Assembly: GCA_947304075.1 (NCBI GenBank)
Contig: CAMYZY010000003.1
Span: 1-23,708 of the forward strand
DNA length: 23,708 nucleotides
Origin: an uncultured Candidatus Saccharibacteria bacterium
Lineage (GTDB): Bacteria > Patescibacteriota > Saccharimonadia > Saccharimonadales > Saccharimonadaceae
Reading direction: 5' to 3'
The notes below the pieces were generated by a model. The model saw only the letters and a program-made list of their open reading frames with translations. It made no database searches and was not told the origin of the DNA. Below, one piece after another: positions 1 to 8,289 of the stretch. Made by a program: the position numbers and the translations under genes. Position 1 is the stretch's first letter. Each line of letters begins with the position of its first letter.

Positions 1-1
1 A

Positions 2-256
2 GCCGATGATAAACTAATGATTAGGGCTAATATCGACCAGTATTTGGAAAGCGGAACATGCGAATTGGCACTATTTAAGGATAATGTATCTATTTATAAT
101 AGTGTAGCTAATATTGTGGGGAATGTGTCGACATCTACTTGTGAAGGGTTTGATGTATCTGTGGGTGAATTGCAAGGAAGCGGTCAAATGATTATTAAGA
201 TTAAACTGGATTCAGGCGAAAGAACTGGCACAATTTGGGGAGAGGTTGGTATATGA
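2..256 (+). CDS. C-terminal end of a probable secreted protein (5' end outside window)
   Basis: The reading frame is open from the window edge to a TGA at 254-256, so this is the last 84 or so residues of a longer gene. The visible part is short, rich in V, S, T, G and D, and has two cysteines about 28 residues apart (in SGTCELALF and STSTCEGFD), as expected for a disulfide-bonded beta-sandwich at the end of an exported protein. The stop overlaps the ATG of the next gene (ATGA at 253-256), so the two are probably co-translated, and the neighbour is also exported. I do not recognise a named family, and an internal ATG at 17 is unlikely to be the true start because the frame continues upstream. 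Confidence 0.75.
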   Translation, partial: ADDKLMIRANIDQYLESGTCELALFKDNVSIYNSVANIVGNVSTSTCEGFDVSVGELQGSGQMIIKIKLDSGERTGTIWGEVGI

Positions 257-1986
257 AGAGTGTAAGACGAAGAAGTAAAAGATTGTGGGTAATACTGGTT
301 GGTGTGTTTTTAATAGTTTTTGGTTTGAGTTTTTTGAGTCAGAAATATCATAATAACGAACAGGCGAAAGCGGCATCGCTGGCGGAATTTGACCCTGGAT
401 ATATTATTTCGGATTATGTGATGGGCGACTATCAATCTATGTCAGAAGAAGAAATTCAGAGTTTTTTGACGGCAAAAAATCCTTGTGCAAATACGGATTA
501 TGATTTGTATTTAAGACTGTCGGCAAATGTGAATTATAAATGGCACTGGGAAAATGGGCATTTTGTGTGTTTGAGTGAAGAAAAATTTGGTGATGGAGAA
601 ATAATTGGAGAAGGGGATACGGCAGCACATATTATTTGGCAGGCAGCGCAAGACTATAGAATCAATCCAAAAGTTTTGATAGTGCTTTTACAAAAAGAAA
701 CATCTTTGATTACAGATAAGATTCCGAATGATGGAGATTATCGAAAAGCTACTGGGTATGGCTGTCCTGATACGGCACCGTGTTCTGCGCAATATTATGG
801 ATTTAAGAACCAAGTCCGAAAAGCAGCAGAATTATTTAGTACTGTGCTAAATGGTGGATGGACGAATTATCCGCTCGGAAATAACTATGTGCAATATAAT
901 CCAAATGCGGCTTGTGGCGGGTCAATAGTTAATATTAGATCACTGGCTACTTCGGCTTTGTATCGTTATACACCATATCAGCCAAATGAAGGGGCATTGG
1001 CGGCTGGCTATGGGACGGCTTATTGTGGAGCGTATGGAAACCGGAATTTTTATTTATATTTTCAGGATTGGTTTGGGGGGATAACCATGGAAACGAAGTG
1101 GATGAATATGGAAACACCAAGGTATTTAACAACAACACGGAAGACCACGATGCTTAGCTTACCAAAAACTGATGATTCTGGAATAGTATTAAACGAAGGG
1201 GCGACAAATTATTATGTTGAAAAAACATTTACGAATGAAGGTAGAATGTGTCTTAGGACGATTGCTGACAAAAATAAGAATATAAATAGATGTGTTTTTT
1301 ATGATGATTTAGAGGATACCGCCTGGAGTTTTGAAGAAATGGAAACCCCGAGATATATGAAGGCCGAAGAAGGAGCTGTAATGATTGATTTAAGTACTAA
1401 AAAAGAAGTTGGTAAACCAAAGGACTATGAATACTATACTAAGAAGGTGGTTTTGCCGGATGATGGGATGTGTCTGATTATTGAAAATGATATAAAAAAC
1501 AGATGCGTGTTATATAGTGCATTAAGCGAAGTGGTTTACAAAGTTTATAATATGGAAACGCCAAGATATTTGTCGCCTGACAACAATAATGCTGAGATAA
1601 TAGATCCTGTAACCAAGCAAAAATTGGGGCAAATAAAAAAGAACGAAAAAAAGTTTTTTGAGCAAAAAATAATACTACCGGATGATAGTATTTGTTTATT
1701 GATTGAAAAAGACAATACAAAACGAGGATGTGTCAAATATAAGACACTTAAAGAAACTTGGGTTACCATGGAAAGACCACGTGAAATGAAGATGGCGGTG
1801 AATTCTTATAAGATAAATGCAATTACGCTTGAAAATGACTATGGAATTGATTTAATGGTGGGCCTACAAAGGAAATTTGTGATGAAACGTTATTTGTATA
1901 ATGGTAATTGGTGTTTGCAGACCGAATACGATTATGAAAGAGAGACTGATAATTGTATATTGTTCCAAGAGCTGAGTGAAATATAA
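253..1986 (+). CDS. Membrane-anchored or secreted surface protein with lysozyme-like region and four C-terminal repeats
   Basis: This encodes 577 residues from ATG 253, chosen because AGAGG at 241-245 is well placed as a ribosome-binding site and because it overlaps the upstream stop; an in-frame ATG at 235 is less likely. Residues 1-10 are basic, 11-29 form one hydrophobic segment, and EQAKA-ASL near 36-43 could be a signal-peptidase site. Residues about 45-275 match by eye a cysteine-rich domain of exported actinobacterial and saccharibacterial proteins (ATGYGCPDTAPCSAQYYGF, 167-184). The helix NPKVLIVLLQKETSLIT (138-154) resembles the catalytic helix of lytic transglycosylases, with Glu149 in the expected place; that link is inference. 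Residues 286-577 are four tandem repeats opening METPRY or MERPRE. The role may be cell-wall binding or remodelling, or attachment to a host; enzymatic activity is unproven. Confidence 0.8.
   Translation: MKSVRRRSKRLWVILVGVFLIVFGLSFLSQKYHNNEQAKAASLAEFDPGYIISDYVMGDYQSMSEEEIQSFLTAKNPCANTDYDLYLRLSANVNYKWHWENGHFVCLSEEKFGDGEIIGEGDTAAHIIWQAAQDYRINPKVLIVLLQKETSLITDKIPNDGDYRKATGYGCPDTAPCSAQYYGFKNQVRKAAELFSTVLNGGWTNYPLGNNYVQYNPNAACGGSIVNIRSLATSALYRYTPYQPNEGALAAGYGTAYCGAYGNRNFYLYFQDWFGGITMETKWMNMETPRYLTTTRKTTMLSLPKTDDSGIVLNEGATNYYVEKTFTNEGRMCLRTIADKNKNINRCVFYDDLEDTAWSFEEMETPRYMKAEEGAVMIDLSTKKEVGKPKDYEYYTKKVVLPDDGMCLIIENDIKNRCVLYSALSEVVYKVYNMETPRYLSPDNNNAEIIDPVTKQKLGQIKKNEKKFFEQKIILPDDSICLLIEKDNTKRGCVKYKTLKETWVTMERPREMKMAVNSYKINAITLENDYGIDLMVGLQRKFVMKRYLYNGNWCLQTEYDYERETDNCILFQELSEI
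1108..1983 (+). repeat. Four tandem ~72-residue protein repeats
   Basis: Units begin at residues 286, 363, 434 and 506 of the surface protein (DNA 1108, 1339, 1552, 1768), giving spacings of 77, 71 and 72 residues and a last unit of 72. Each starts METPRY (MERPRE in the fourth), has a central beta-rich stretch, then a Cys-Leu pair (MCLRTI, MCLIIE, ICLLIE, WCLQTE) and a second Cys in RCVFY, RCVLY, GCVKY or NCILF followed by a conserved Leu. The paired cysteines suggest one disulfide per unit. Codons differ enough between units that this is an old duplication rather than a recent DNA-level repeat. Confidence 0.85.
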
Positions 1987-2002
1987 CATTAGGGTGACTG
2001 AT

Positions 2003-2031
2003 TTGATAAAATATCTCTAAATTGTTATAAT
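2003..2031 (+). promoter_or_regulatory. Promoter TTGATA-17-TATAAT, predicted leaderless
   Basis: TTGATA at 2003-2008 and TATAAT at 2026-2031 are separated by 17 bp. Only seven bases separate the -10 box from ATG 2039, so transcription should start at or within a base or two of the start codon and there is no room for a ribosome-binding site. It is the best -35/-10 pair among the leaderless promoters here and should drive the operon 2039-6984. Confidence 0.75.
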
Positions 2032-2038
2032 ATAGATT

Positions 2039-3409
2039 ATGATAAAGAAAGAAATGAGCCATATTTTGGGCAGAGATATTGCGCATGAAACATTGTCTAA
2101 TACCAAAAAGATAAATGCGGAAATTAGTGAGATTAAAGAAAAGCTCGATGAAATTTCTCGAGCTTTGGGTAGTGAAGAAAAAAATCGGGAAGATCGCGAG
2201 AGACTATTTTATATTCAGAAGAATACAGAAGTTTCGCAAGAGTTTTTGTCAAATGAGTATGTATCGCTTTATTGTCGTGAAAGGTCAAAAAAACCGAGAG
2301 TGTTAGTTTGCGGTTTTTATGGGGCAAAGAATGTGGGCGACGAATTGATGCTGGAAGCGATACAAAAACTTCTTCCTGCCGAAAACTTGGATGTGACGAT
2401 TCTATTATCAAATAACTATGATTTAGACGCTAGCGAGTATGCTCCTTTTCGGGTACTACATTATCCGAAACGTAGTTCTGATATAGCGGCGATTGCAGAA
2501 AATTTTGACGTAGTTGTTTGGGGTGGTGGAGCAATGTTGGACGATGTAGATTATGTGTATCGTGGGCAGTACAGTACGATGGCTTATATTTTGATGTCGA
2601 TTACGAAGGCGGTTTTGAAAAAAGGCGGTCAAGCTTTTGTGTATGGTATTAGTGCTAATGATAAATTGTCTGACAAGACTTTTATAGAAGATTTAAATTA
2701 TATTATTCATCACTCAGATTATTTTTCGTTGAGAGATACTAATAGTTTGAAGGTTTTGAAAGAAGCTGGGGTTCAGGTTGATAAGATAAGAATAATTGAC
2801 GATGTCAGCATCTATAATCTATATAATAAAGAATTAAAGATAAAAAAAAGTGATGACGAAATAACATGCATTGGTTTAAATCTTATACTGTATGAAGATA
2901 GATTGGCTGAGTATAAACAAATTGTTAAACATCTGGCGGAATATTATAATAAACCAATAAAAATTGTTTTAATACCGTTTTACAATTATGGGGACAGTGA
3001 TAATAAAGTATTAAATGACTTAATAAATGAGACCCAGAATAAACTTGTTAAGTTTGAATTAGCGAAACAATCGAACGATATTGATGAACTTTTGAGCATA
3101 TATGAGAAGTGCGATTTTATATTCGCGATGAGATATCATGCAGTACTAATGGCAGCGTTAATGCATAAACATGCAATTATGATAGATTTTCAAAAGAATC
3201 ATCGTCACTATTTAAATAAGAATTCTTATATTAAAACCAAGTATGTGCCGAGTTTGTTAGTCTTAGAATATAATGATTTATATAAGAATGGTATACCGAA
3301 GGATACTAAAATATCAGAAACAGGAATTACTCCAGCAAAACTAGATGAAATTGCGAAGAGTATTGTAAAAGAAATACATAGTTCACTCAAAAGAATTAGG
3401 AGACAGTAA
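2039..3409 (+). CDS. Polysaccharide pyruvyl transferase family protein
   Basis: This 456-residue cytoplasmic protein belongs by eye to the polysaccharide pyruvyl transferase family (PF04230; CsaB, WcaK and PssM relatives), which move pyruvate from phosphoenolpyruvate to a sugar as a ketal. Family marks are GFYGAKNVGDELM (92-104), a glycine-rich strand WGGGAML (161-167), RDTNSLKVLKEAG in the middle, and MRYHAVLMAAL from 364 with the conserved Arg-Tyr-His. Residues about 15-60 are highly charged with heptad-like leucine and isoleucine and probably form a coiled coil, an N-terminal extension unusual for the family. It is the first gene of its operon; the stop abuts the next ATG. Some members of this family have other sulfate or glycan roles, so the pyruvyl donor is inferred. 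Confidence 0.85.
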   Translation: MIKKEMSHILGRDIAHETLSNTKKINAEISEIKEKLDEISRALGSEEKNREDRERLFYIQKNTEVSQEFLSNEYVSLYCRERSKKPRVLVCGFYGAKNVGDELMLEAIQKLLPAENLDVTILLSNNYDLDASEYAPFRVLHYPKRSSDIAAIAENFDVVVWGGGAMLDDVDYVYRGQYSTMAYILMSITKAVLKKGGQAFVYGISANDKLSDKTFIEDLNYIIHHSDYFSLRDTNSLKVLKEAGVQVDKIRIIDDVSIYNLYNKELKIKKSDDEITCIGLNLILYEDRLAEYKQIVKHLAEYYNKPIKIVLIPFYNYGDSDNKVLNDLINETQNKLVKFELAKQSNDIDELLSIYEKCDFIFAMRYHAVLMAALMHKHAIMIDFQKNHRHYLNKNSYIKTKYVPSLLVLEYNDLYKNGIPKDTKISETGITPAKLDEIAKSIVKEIHSSLKRIRRQ

Positions 3410-6022
3410 ATGAAGATAGCCAGTAAAAAAGATATATCAAGAAAAAAATTTTTTTTATCACGAGGAATAACGCATAATAAAGGTGCGTTTCATAATAAAA
3501 CTGAAGTAGGTAAAAAGATTGTTTTTTCGCATTTAGTTTGTGTGGAAACACCGTATTTAAAAATAGATTTTAAAGGAGAAAAAGGGTGTGATCTTAGGGG
3601 CGTTGAGCTGAGATTAATATCAATGGATCGAAAATGGATAAGTGAGCCGGTTGAGATTAATTCTGTGACTTTAATAAAGTTAAGGGAAGAAATAAAAACT
3701 AAAAGATATTTGTTGTATATAAAACTTCCGGCGAATACAGAATTAAAGATTAATCGTTTGGAAATTACGCCGTGGGCAAGTTATTCCATAATAGATAAAA
3801 GTGATTTTAATAGTGACGTTTTGGTGATAACGCCGATGTACCCATCTTTTAACAATCCTTATTCGGCAACTTTTGTTTATTCTAAGGTGAAGAAGTATCT
3901 TGAAAATGGGATAAATGCCGATATTGTAGTGGCTACAAATAATGAAAGTAGACTTTATAAATACAAGTTTAAAGGAAGCCAAATAAATAAAGTTTCGTTT
4001 GATGATTTGCGAAACATTGTGCAGAATGGAAAATACAAAAAAATATTGGTTCATTTTTTGGATAGGCAGATAGGAAATGCTCTGATGGCGTGTGATTTAG
4101 ATGACAAGGAAATATTGGTTTATTGCCATGGGGCTGATGTGGATTTATGGAATCCAAATATTTTTAGTGGATATTTCACGACGGACTATGTTTTTACACA
4201 GGAAGAGAATGATTTTCGGAAAGACCGGTTGGCGGTGCTGAAAGAATTTGAGGGGAAAAAGAATGTAAAGTGGATTTTTAATACTGAATGGAATTACAAG
4301 AATTCTCAAAAAGCAACTGGTTTAGAATTTAAGAATCACGAGATTATTCCGTGCATTATTGACGAAGATTGTTTTGCTTTTAAACGAAGGGACAATAGTT
4401 TAAAAACTAATATTTTGGTTTTAAAGAAAATGGACGACGTAAGACAGTATGCAGTGGATTTGGCGGCACGAATAATAATGCGATTGTCTGAAGAAGACTT
4501 TTTTGATAGGTTACATTTTACGGTTGCGGGTGCTGGTGATTACCAGAAAGAATTAACACACCCACTGTTGAAATACGAGAATGTCACAATTGTGGACAGG
4601 TTTTACGATCACGATGAAATAAATAAAGTTTTTTATGAAAATGGAATTCTGTTAGCGCCGTCTCGCTATGATACGCAAGGCGTAACAGTAGGTGAAGGAG
4701 CGATGTCCGGAATGGTCGTGGTGGCATCTACTGGAACAGGGGTGTCGGATATGCTACCTGAAAAATTAGGGACGTTTTTTGACAACGACAATATAGATGA
4801 TGCCGTAAAAATAATAAGTGATATTGTGGAAGATAAAAGGGATTTAAGTGATTTGAGTGAAGAGTTTCATAATGCCATTTTAAAGACTGCATCACAAGAC
4901 AAGATTAAAGAAGAAGTAAAATTAATAAAACAAAAAACAGTTGCCTTAAATAGATTATCGGACCAGGTAAAGAATAAGAAGAAGCGAAAGCCGGTTCTTT
5001 CTATAGCGATTCCAGCATATAATGCAGGACAGTATTTGGAGAATAATATAAAAGCTTTAGTTGACCACAAAAGGCTAGATTTATTAGAAATAATAGTTGT
5101 GAATGATGGTTCAACTGATAACACCGTATCGATAATGCGAGACATTTTGAAGAGATCAAGTCAGTCTGTGAAAGATGCAATAGTGTTTATTGATAAGGAA
5201 AATGGTGGACACGGCTCGACGATTAATGCTGCGCTTGAAATTGCAAAGGGTAAATATTTCAGAGTTGTTGATGCCGATGATAGATTGGATAGTAGGGCAC
5301 TAGAGCACCATCTTGAATTTCTTGAAAAAACTGATGCCGATATTGTGTTTACCAATACGATACATGATTTGTCGGTGGAGTCTGTGTATCGTGAAGATCA
5401 CAAGTATGATTTTATGCAACCAGGCCTAAAGTATCCTTTTGATGAGTTATGCGAAGAGTATTATGGGTTTAGAGGCTATGGGCCTGTACTATCGACTACT
5501 TCGACGAAGACGGAGAATTTAAGAAATGTCGGCTGTCATTTAACGGAAAAAAGTTTTTATGTTGATATTGAATATAACTATTATATGACAGAGGCGTCGA
5601 AAACAGCGGTGCTTGATCCGGTTGATTTGTACTATTATTATCTTGGTCGTGATGGGCAATCATTGTCGACAGAAAGTTATAAACGGAATTTCGGGCATCA
5701 TCTAAAAATTCTTGAATCGGTGATTAATTTGTTGGAAAAAAATAAACTAACAAAACTGAAGTACGAGCATTTTGTGAGAGTGCAACTACATGAGACAATT
5801 TTCCATCAGTACAGAATTGCGCTGGAGATGTTTAATAGTTACGGTAAATTTAAACAAATTGAGAAAGTATTAAAGAAGTATCCGAGATATTATAATGATG
5901 ATTATTTGACGCCAGGTTATGTGCGGAGAATGCGACGTTTTGGCTTTCCATATTATTTAGTGAGAAAGACTATGAAGAAGGCAAGACTGGTGGCAGGTTC
6001 AATTAAACGATTGTTAAGGTAA
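3410..6022 (+). CDS. Two-domain glycosyltransferase (GT4-like plus GT2)
   Basis: At 870 residues this is the second-largest protein here. Residues 1-130 form a beta-rich region of unknown function. Residues 136-510 are a GT-B fold of GT4 type: an opening strand VLVITPMYPS, CHGADVDLW (239-247), SRYDTQGVTVGEGAMSG (418-434) with the glutamates that contact the nucleotide sugar, and VVVAS after it. A lysine-rich linker (520-528) leads to a GT2 (GT-A) domain from 529 with NDGS at 565-568 and DADD at 621-624 for divalent-metal and UDP binding. It should add two different sugars in succession to a growing glycan at the inner face of the membrane. The start follows AGGAG and sits directly against the preceding TAA. 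The GT2 half resembles the next gene closely. Confidence 0.85.
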   Translation: MKIASKKDISRKKFFLSRGITHNKGAFHNKTEVGKKIVFSHLVCVETPYLKIDFKGEKGCDLRGVELRLISMDRKWISEPVEINSVTLIKLREEIKTKRYLLYIKLPANTELKINRLEITPWASYSIIDKSDFNSDVLVITPMYPSFNNPYSATFVYSKVKKYLENGINADIVVATNNESRLYKYKFKGSQINKVSFDDLRNIVQNGKYKKILVHFLDRQIGNALMACDLDDKEILVYCHGADVDLWNPNIFSGYFTTDYVFTQEENDFRKDRLAVLKEFEGKKNVKWIFNTEWNYKNSQKATGLEFKNHEIIPCIIDEDCFAFKRRDNSLKTNILVLKKMDDVRQYAVDLAARIIMRLSEEDFFDRLHFTVAGAGDYQKELTHPLLKYENVTIVDRFYDHDEINKVFYENGILLAPSRYDTQGVTVGEGAMSGMVVVASTGTGVSDMLPEKLGTFFDNDNIDDAVKIISDIVEDKRDLSDLSEEFHNAILKTASQDKIKEEVKLIKQKTVALNRLSDQVKNKKKRKPVLSIAIPAYNAGQYLENNIKALVDHKRLDLLEIIVVNDGSTDNTVSIMRDILKRSSQSVKDAIVFIDKENGGHGSTINAALEIAKGKYFRVVDADDRLDSRALEHHLEFLEKTDADIVFTNTIHDLSVESVYREDHKYDFMQPGLKYPFDELCEEYYGFRGYGPVLSTTSTKTENLRNVGCHLTEKSFYVDIEYNYYMTEASKTAVLDPVDLYYYYLGRDGQSLSTESYKRNFGHHLKILESVINLLEKNKLTKLKYEHFVRVQLHETIFHQYRIALEMFNSYGKFKQIEKVLKKYPRYYNDDYLTPGYVRRMRRFGFPYYLVRKTMKKARLVAGSIKRLLR

Positions 6023-6024
6023 AA

Positions 6025-6984
6025 ATGAAAACAGACGAGTATTTGTTGTCGATTGTAATTCCAGCATATAATGCAGAAAGCACTGTGGCTCGGGCTTTAG
6101 ATTTTATAGAAAAGCACAAGTCTGATATTAAAACTGAAGTAATTATCATAAATGATGGTTCTACAGACAATACGAAAGAAGTTTGTGAGAAATACTTGAA
6201 GAATAATAAGAAACAGAATGTAGTTATAAGGTTGGTAAACCAACAAAATGCAGGTCATGGTTCGGCAATTAATTATGGTATAAAAAATGCAAAAGGAAAA
6301 TATTTGAGAGTGCTTGACGCTGATGATTATTTGGACGGGAAGGTGTTTGAGAAGAATTTAGAATTTTTGTCGGAATGTGATAGCGATTTGGTTTGCTCGG
6401 ATTATAGTGAGATTAATGGAAGAAAAAGGGAAAGATTCTATTGGTTTAATGGCAAGGAATCTTTTGTGGATAAGAAATACGATGACGTAATTAATCGAAC
6501 TTCTCCGTATTTGCTACCTTGTGCTGCTGTAAAAACTGATGTAATAAGAAATGCACGTGTATTGATTGATGAGAAGTGCCGTTATGATGACCAGGAATAT
6601 GATTTTTTGATTATACAAGTTTGTCAGACGGTATCGTATTTTGCTGATTCGGTTTATAACTATGTAGTTGGAAATATTAATCAATCTATGTCGCAAGAGA
6701 ATTTAAAAAAGAATATTAGGGACCATCAGAAAGTAGTGGAATGGCTAGTGAAGCATTATTATGAGATTAAATTAGCTGAAAAGAAGAGTAAATTTGTATT
6801 TGATAAAATAATAATACCGCTTTGTCATTATCAATACTATATTGCGGTGCAGTTAAAAAAATCTAGAAAAGATTTTTTAAGTTTTGATAAGTTTTTGAAG
6901 AAGTATAGAAAAGTATATTTACACCCCGGTGTGGCTGGTAAGCGCCTGAAGGCGCACAGGGCCTCTAAAGGTCTGTTTATCTAG
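6025..6984 (+). CDS. Family 2 glycosyltransferase
   Basis: A 319-residue cytoplasmic GT-A enzyme with LLSIVIPAYNAE at the N-terminus, NDGSTDNT (43-50), NAGHGSAIN (75-83) and the metal-binding DADD (98-101). It lines up through most of its length with the C-terminal half of the preceding protein, including GHGS(T/A)IN, KGKY(F/L)RV and the later helix with Lys-Asn and His, so the two are paralogues. Sugar and acceptor cannot be read from the sequence. The start lies two bases after the previous stop with a short AAGG five bases upstream, so translation is probably coupled. It closes the operon that begins at 2039, and its last codons contain three short inverted repeats. Confidence 0.87.
   Translation: MKTDEYLLSIVIPAYNAESTVARALDFIEKHKSDIKTEVIIINDGSTDNTKEVCEKYLKNNKKQNVVIRLVNQQNAGHGSAINYGIKNAKGKYLRVLDADDYLDGKVFEKNLEFLSECDSDLVCSDYSEINGRKRERFYWFNGKESFVDKKYDDVINRTSPYLLPCAAVKTDVIRNARVLIDEKCRYDDQEYDFLIIQVCQTVSYFADSVYNYVVGNINQSMSQENLKKNIRDHQKVVEWLVKHYYEIKLAEKKSKFVFDKIIIPLCHYQYYIAVQLKKSRKDFLSFDKFLKKYRKVYLHPGVAGKRLKAHRASKGLFI
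6921..6975 (+). repeat. Three short inverted repeats at the end of a coding region
   Basis: ACACC-CC-GGTGT (6921-6932), GCGCC-TGAA-GGCGC (6942-6955) and GGCCT-CTA-AAGGTC (6961-6974, one G-U pair) follow one another in the last 60 bases of the GT2 gene. The middle one has a stable tetraloop. This G+C-rich patch stands out in A+T-rich surroundings and lies just before the next promoter. No strong T-run follows, only TGTTTAT, so I call it a possible weak terminator or mRNA-end stabiliser. Confidence 0.4.
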
Positions 6985-6996
6985 GTGAAAATTTAG

Positions 6997-7002
6997 TATA
7001 AT
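6997..7002 (+). promoter_or_regulatory. -10 box TATAAT, predicted leaderless promoter
   Basis: A perfect TATAAT ends six bases before ATG 7009, so the transcript should begin at the start codon. No convincing -35 is visible at 16-18 bp upstream. It would start the second glycosylation operon (7009-11357) separately from the first. Confidence 0.6.
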
Positions 7003-7008
7003 GTAGAT

Positions 7009-8289
7009 ATGAAAGAAGAGTTTTTTGTTAAAAATCTAATTATTGGTGCAGGTTTGTCAGGGATTTCTTGTGCCTATTATTTGGGCGATAATTATTTGAT
7101 TCTAGAGAAGGATGAGACGCCTGGTGGGTATTGCAAAACTATACCAAATAACGAATACGTATGGGATTATGCTGGGCATTTCTATCATTTTAGGACAGAA
7201 AAATACAAGAAGCTTTTTATGGACTTAGTGGACGAGGATCAGATTATTAGACAGAAGAAGGATACGAAGATTTATTATAAAGATAAATTAATTGATTATC
7301 CGTTTCAAACAAATATACATGAACTAGAAAAGGAAGAATTTATCGAATGTTTGTACGATTTGTATTTTCGAGACGAGGCGGAGAAATATGACAACTTTTT
7401 GGATATGCTATATGTGAAGTTTGGAAAAGCTATAACGGAAAAGTTTTTAAGACCATATAACGAGAAATTATATGCGGTGGATTTACATAAGTTGGACAAA
7501 GATGCGATGGGGAGATTTTTCCCGTATGCGGATTTTCGGCAGGTGATGGAAAGTATGGGGAATAAGGCAAAGGAGACTTATAATGACACCTTCATGTATC
7601 TAAAAAAAGGTACAGGGTATTTTATTGACAGGTTTTTTGAACAGATTGATAAAAAGAAGGTGAAGTTTAATACGGCAGTTAAGAAAATTGATAGAATTAG
7701 TAAATGCGTGGAAACTAGTGGTGGTGAGACAATTCATTATGAGAACTTAATAAACACGGTACCATTTAATATCTTTTTGGAGATGTTGGATGAACCTGAA
7801 CAGGAAAAGCGGGCCAGAAAACTATCGTACAATAAAGTATTGGTGCTGAATTTAGGATTTGATGGGCCATCGCCACGATATACGAAGGAACATTGGGTAT
7901 ATTTTCCAGATAAGGATTTAAACTTTTACAGGATTGGATTTTATAACAATATTTTAATGCAGGATAAGTTGAGTGTGTATGTGGAAATTGGTTTTCCGAA
8001 AAACACTAAGGACATAGATGCGGAGTCGGAGCTAGAAAAGGCATTGGATGGAATGAAAAAGGTGGAGATAATTGATGACAAAATGAAGCTTTGTGATAAG
8101 AACATATTGTTGATGGATCCAGCTTATGTGCATATTTCGGAAGAAGAAAAAGTGATGGGGTATATGAAGGAATTCGAGAAGGATGATATTTATATGTTGG
8201 GAAGGTATGGGCGGTGGACATATAATTGTATGGAAGACTGCATGCAACTTGCGGATGAACTGGCTAATAGGTTACGGAATGAGCGATAA
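7009..8289 (+). CDS. FAD-dependent amine-oxidase-family protein, UDP-galactopyranose-mutase-like
   Basis: A 426-residue flavoprotein. The N-terminus is a Rossmann FAD site: LIIGAGLSG (10-18), Glu33 after the second strand to bind the ribose, then PGGYC (39-42). YAGHFYHF (54-61) resembles the active-site loop of UDP-galactopyranose mutase (GPHIFHT), and LRPYNEKLYAVD and the C-terminal GRYGRWTYNCMEDC resemble flavin-contacting segments of that group. Related proteins are also annotated as protoporphyrinogen oxidase-like in polysaccharide loci. With galE two genes on, a mutase giving UDP-galactofuranose is an attractive role, but the sequence is divergent and the substrate is inferred. There is no Shine-Dalgarno site; the -10 box lies six bases upstream of ATG. 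The 3' end overlaps the next gene by 11 nt. Confidence 0.75.
   Translation: MKEEFFVKNLIIGAGLSGISCAYYLGDNYLILEKDETPGGYCKTIPNNEYVWDYAGHFYHFRTEKYKKLFMDLVDEDQIIRQKKDTKIYYKDKLIDYPFQTNIHELEKEEFIECLYDLYFRDEAEKYDNFLDMLYVKFGKAITEKFLRPYNEKLYAVDLHKLDKDAMGRFFPYADFRQVMESMGNKAKETYNDTFMYLKKGTGYFIDRFFEQIDKKKVKFNTAVKKIDRISKCVETSGGETIHYENLINTVPFNIFLEMLDEPEQEKRARKLSYNKVLVLNLGFDGPSPRYTKEHWVYFPDKDLNFYRIGFYNNILMQDKLSVYVEIGFPKNTKDIDAESELEKALDGMKKVEIIDDKMKLCDKNILLMDPAYVHISEEEKVMGYMKEFEKDDIYMLGRYGRWTYNCMEDCMQLADELANRLRNER

Noticed and set aside
1987..2038. Additional small gene or terminator between the surface protein and pyruvyl transferase genes
   Set aside because: The 52 bases hold the promoter and no hairpin with a T-run or start codon with a ribosome-binding site.
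8183..8278. Longer start for the GT4 gene at ATG 8183
   Set aside because: It lies inside the upstream flavoprotein gene and adds residues before the first GT-B strand; ATG 8279 fits the fold and the usual short overlap.
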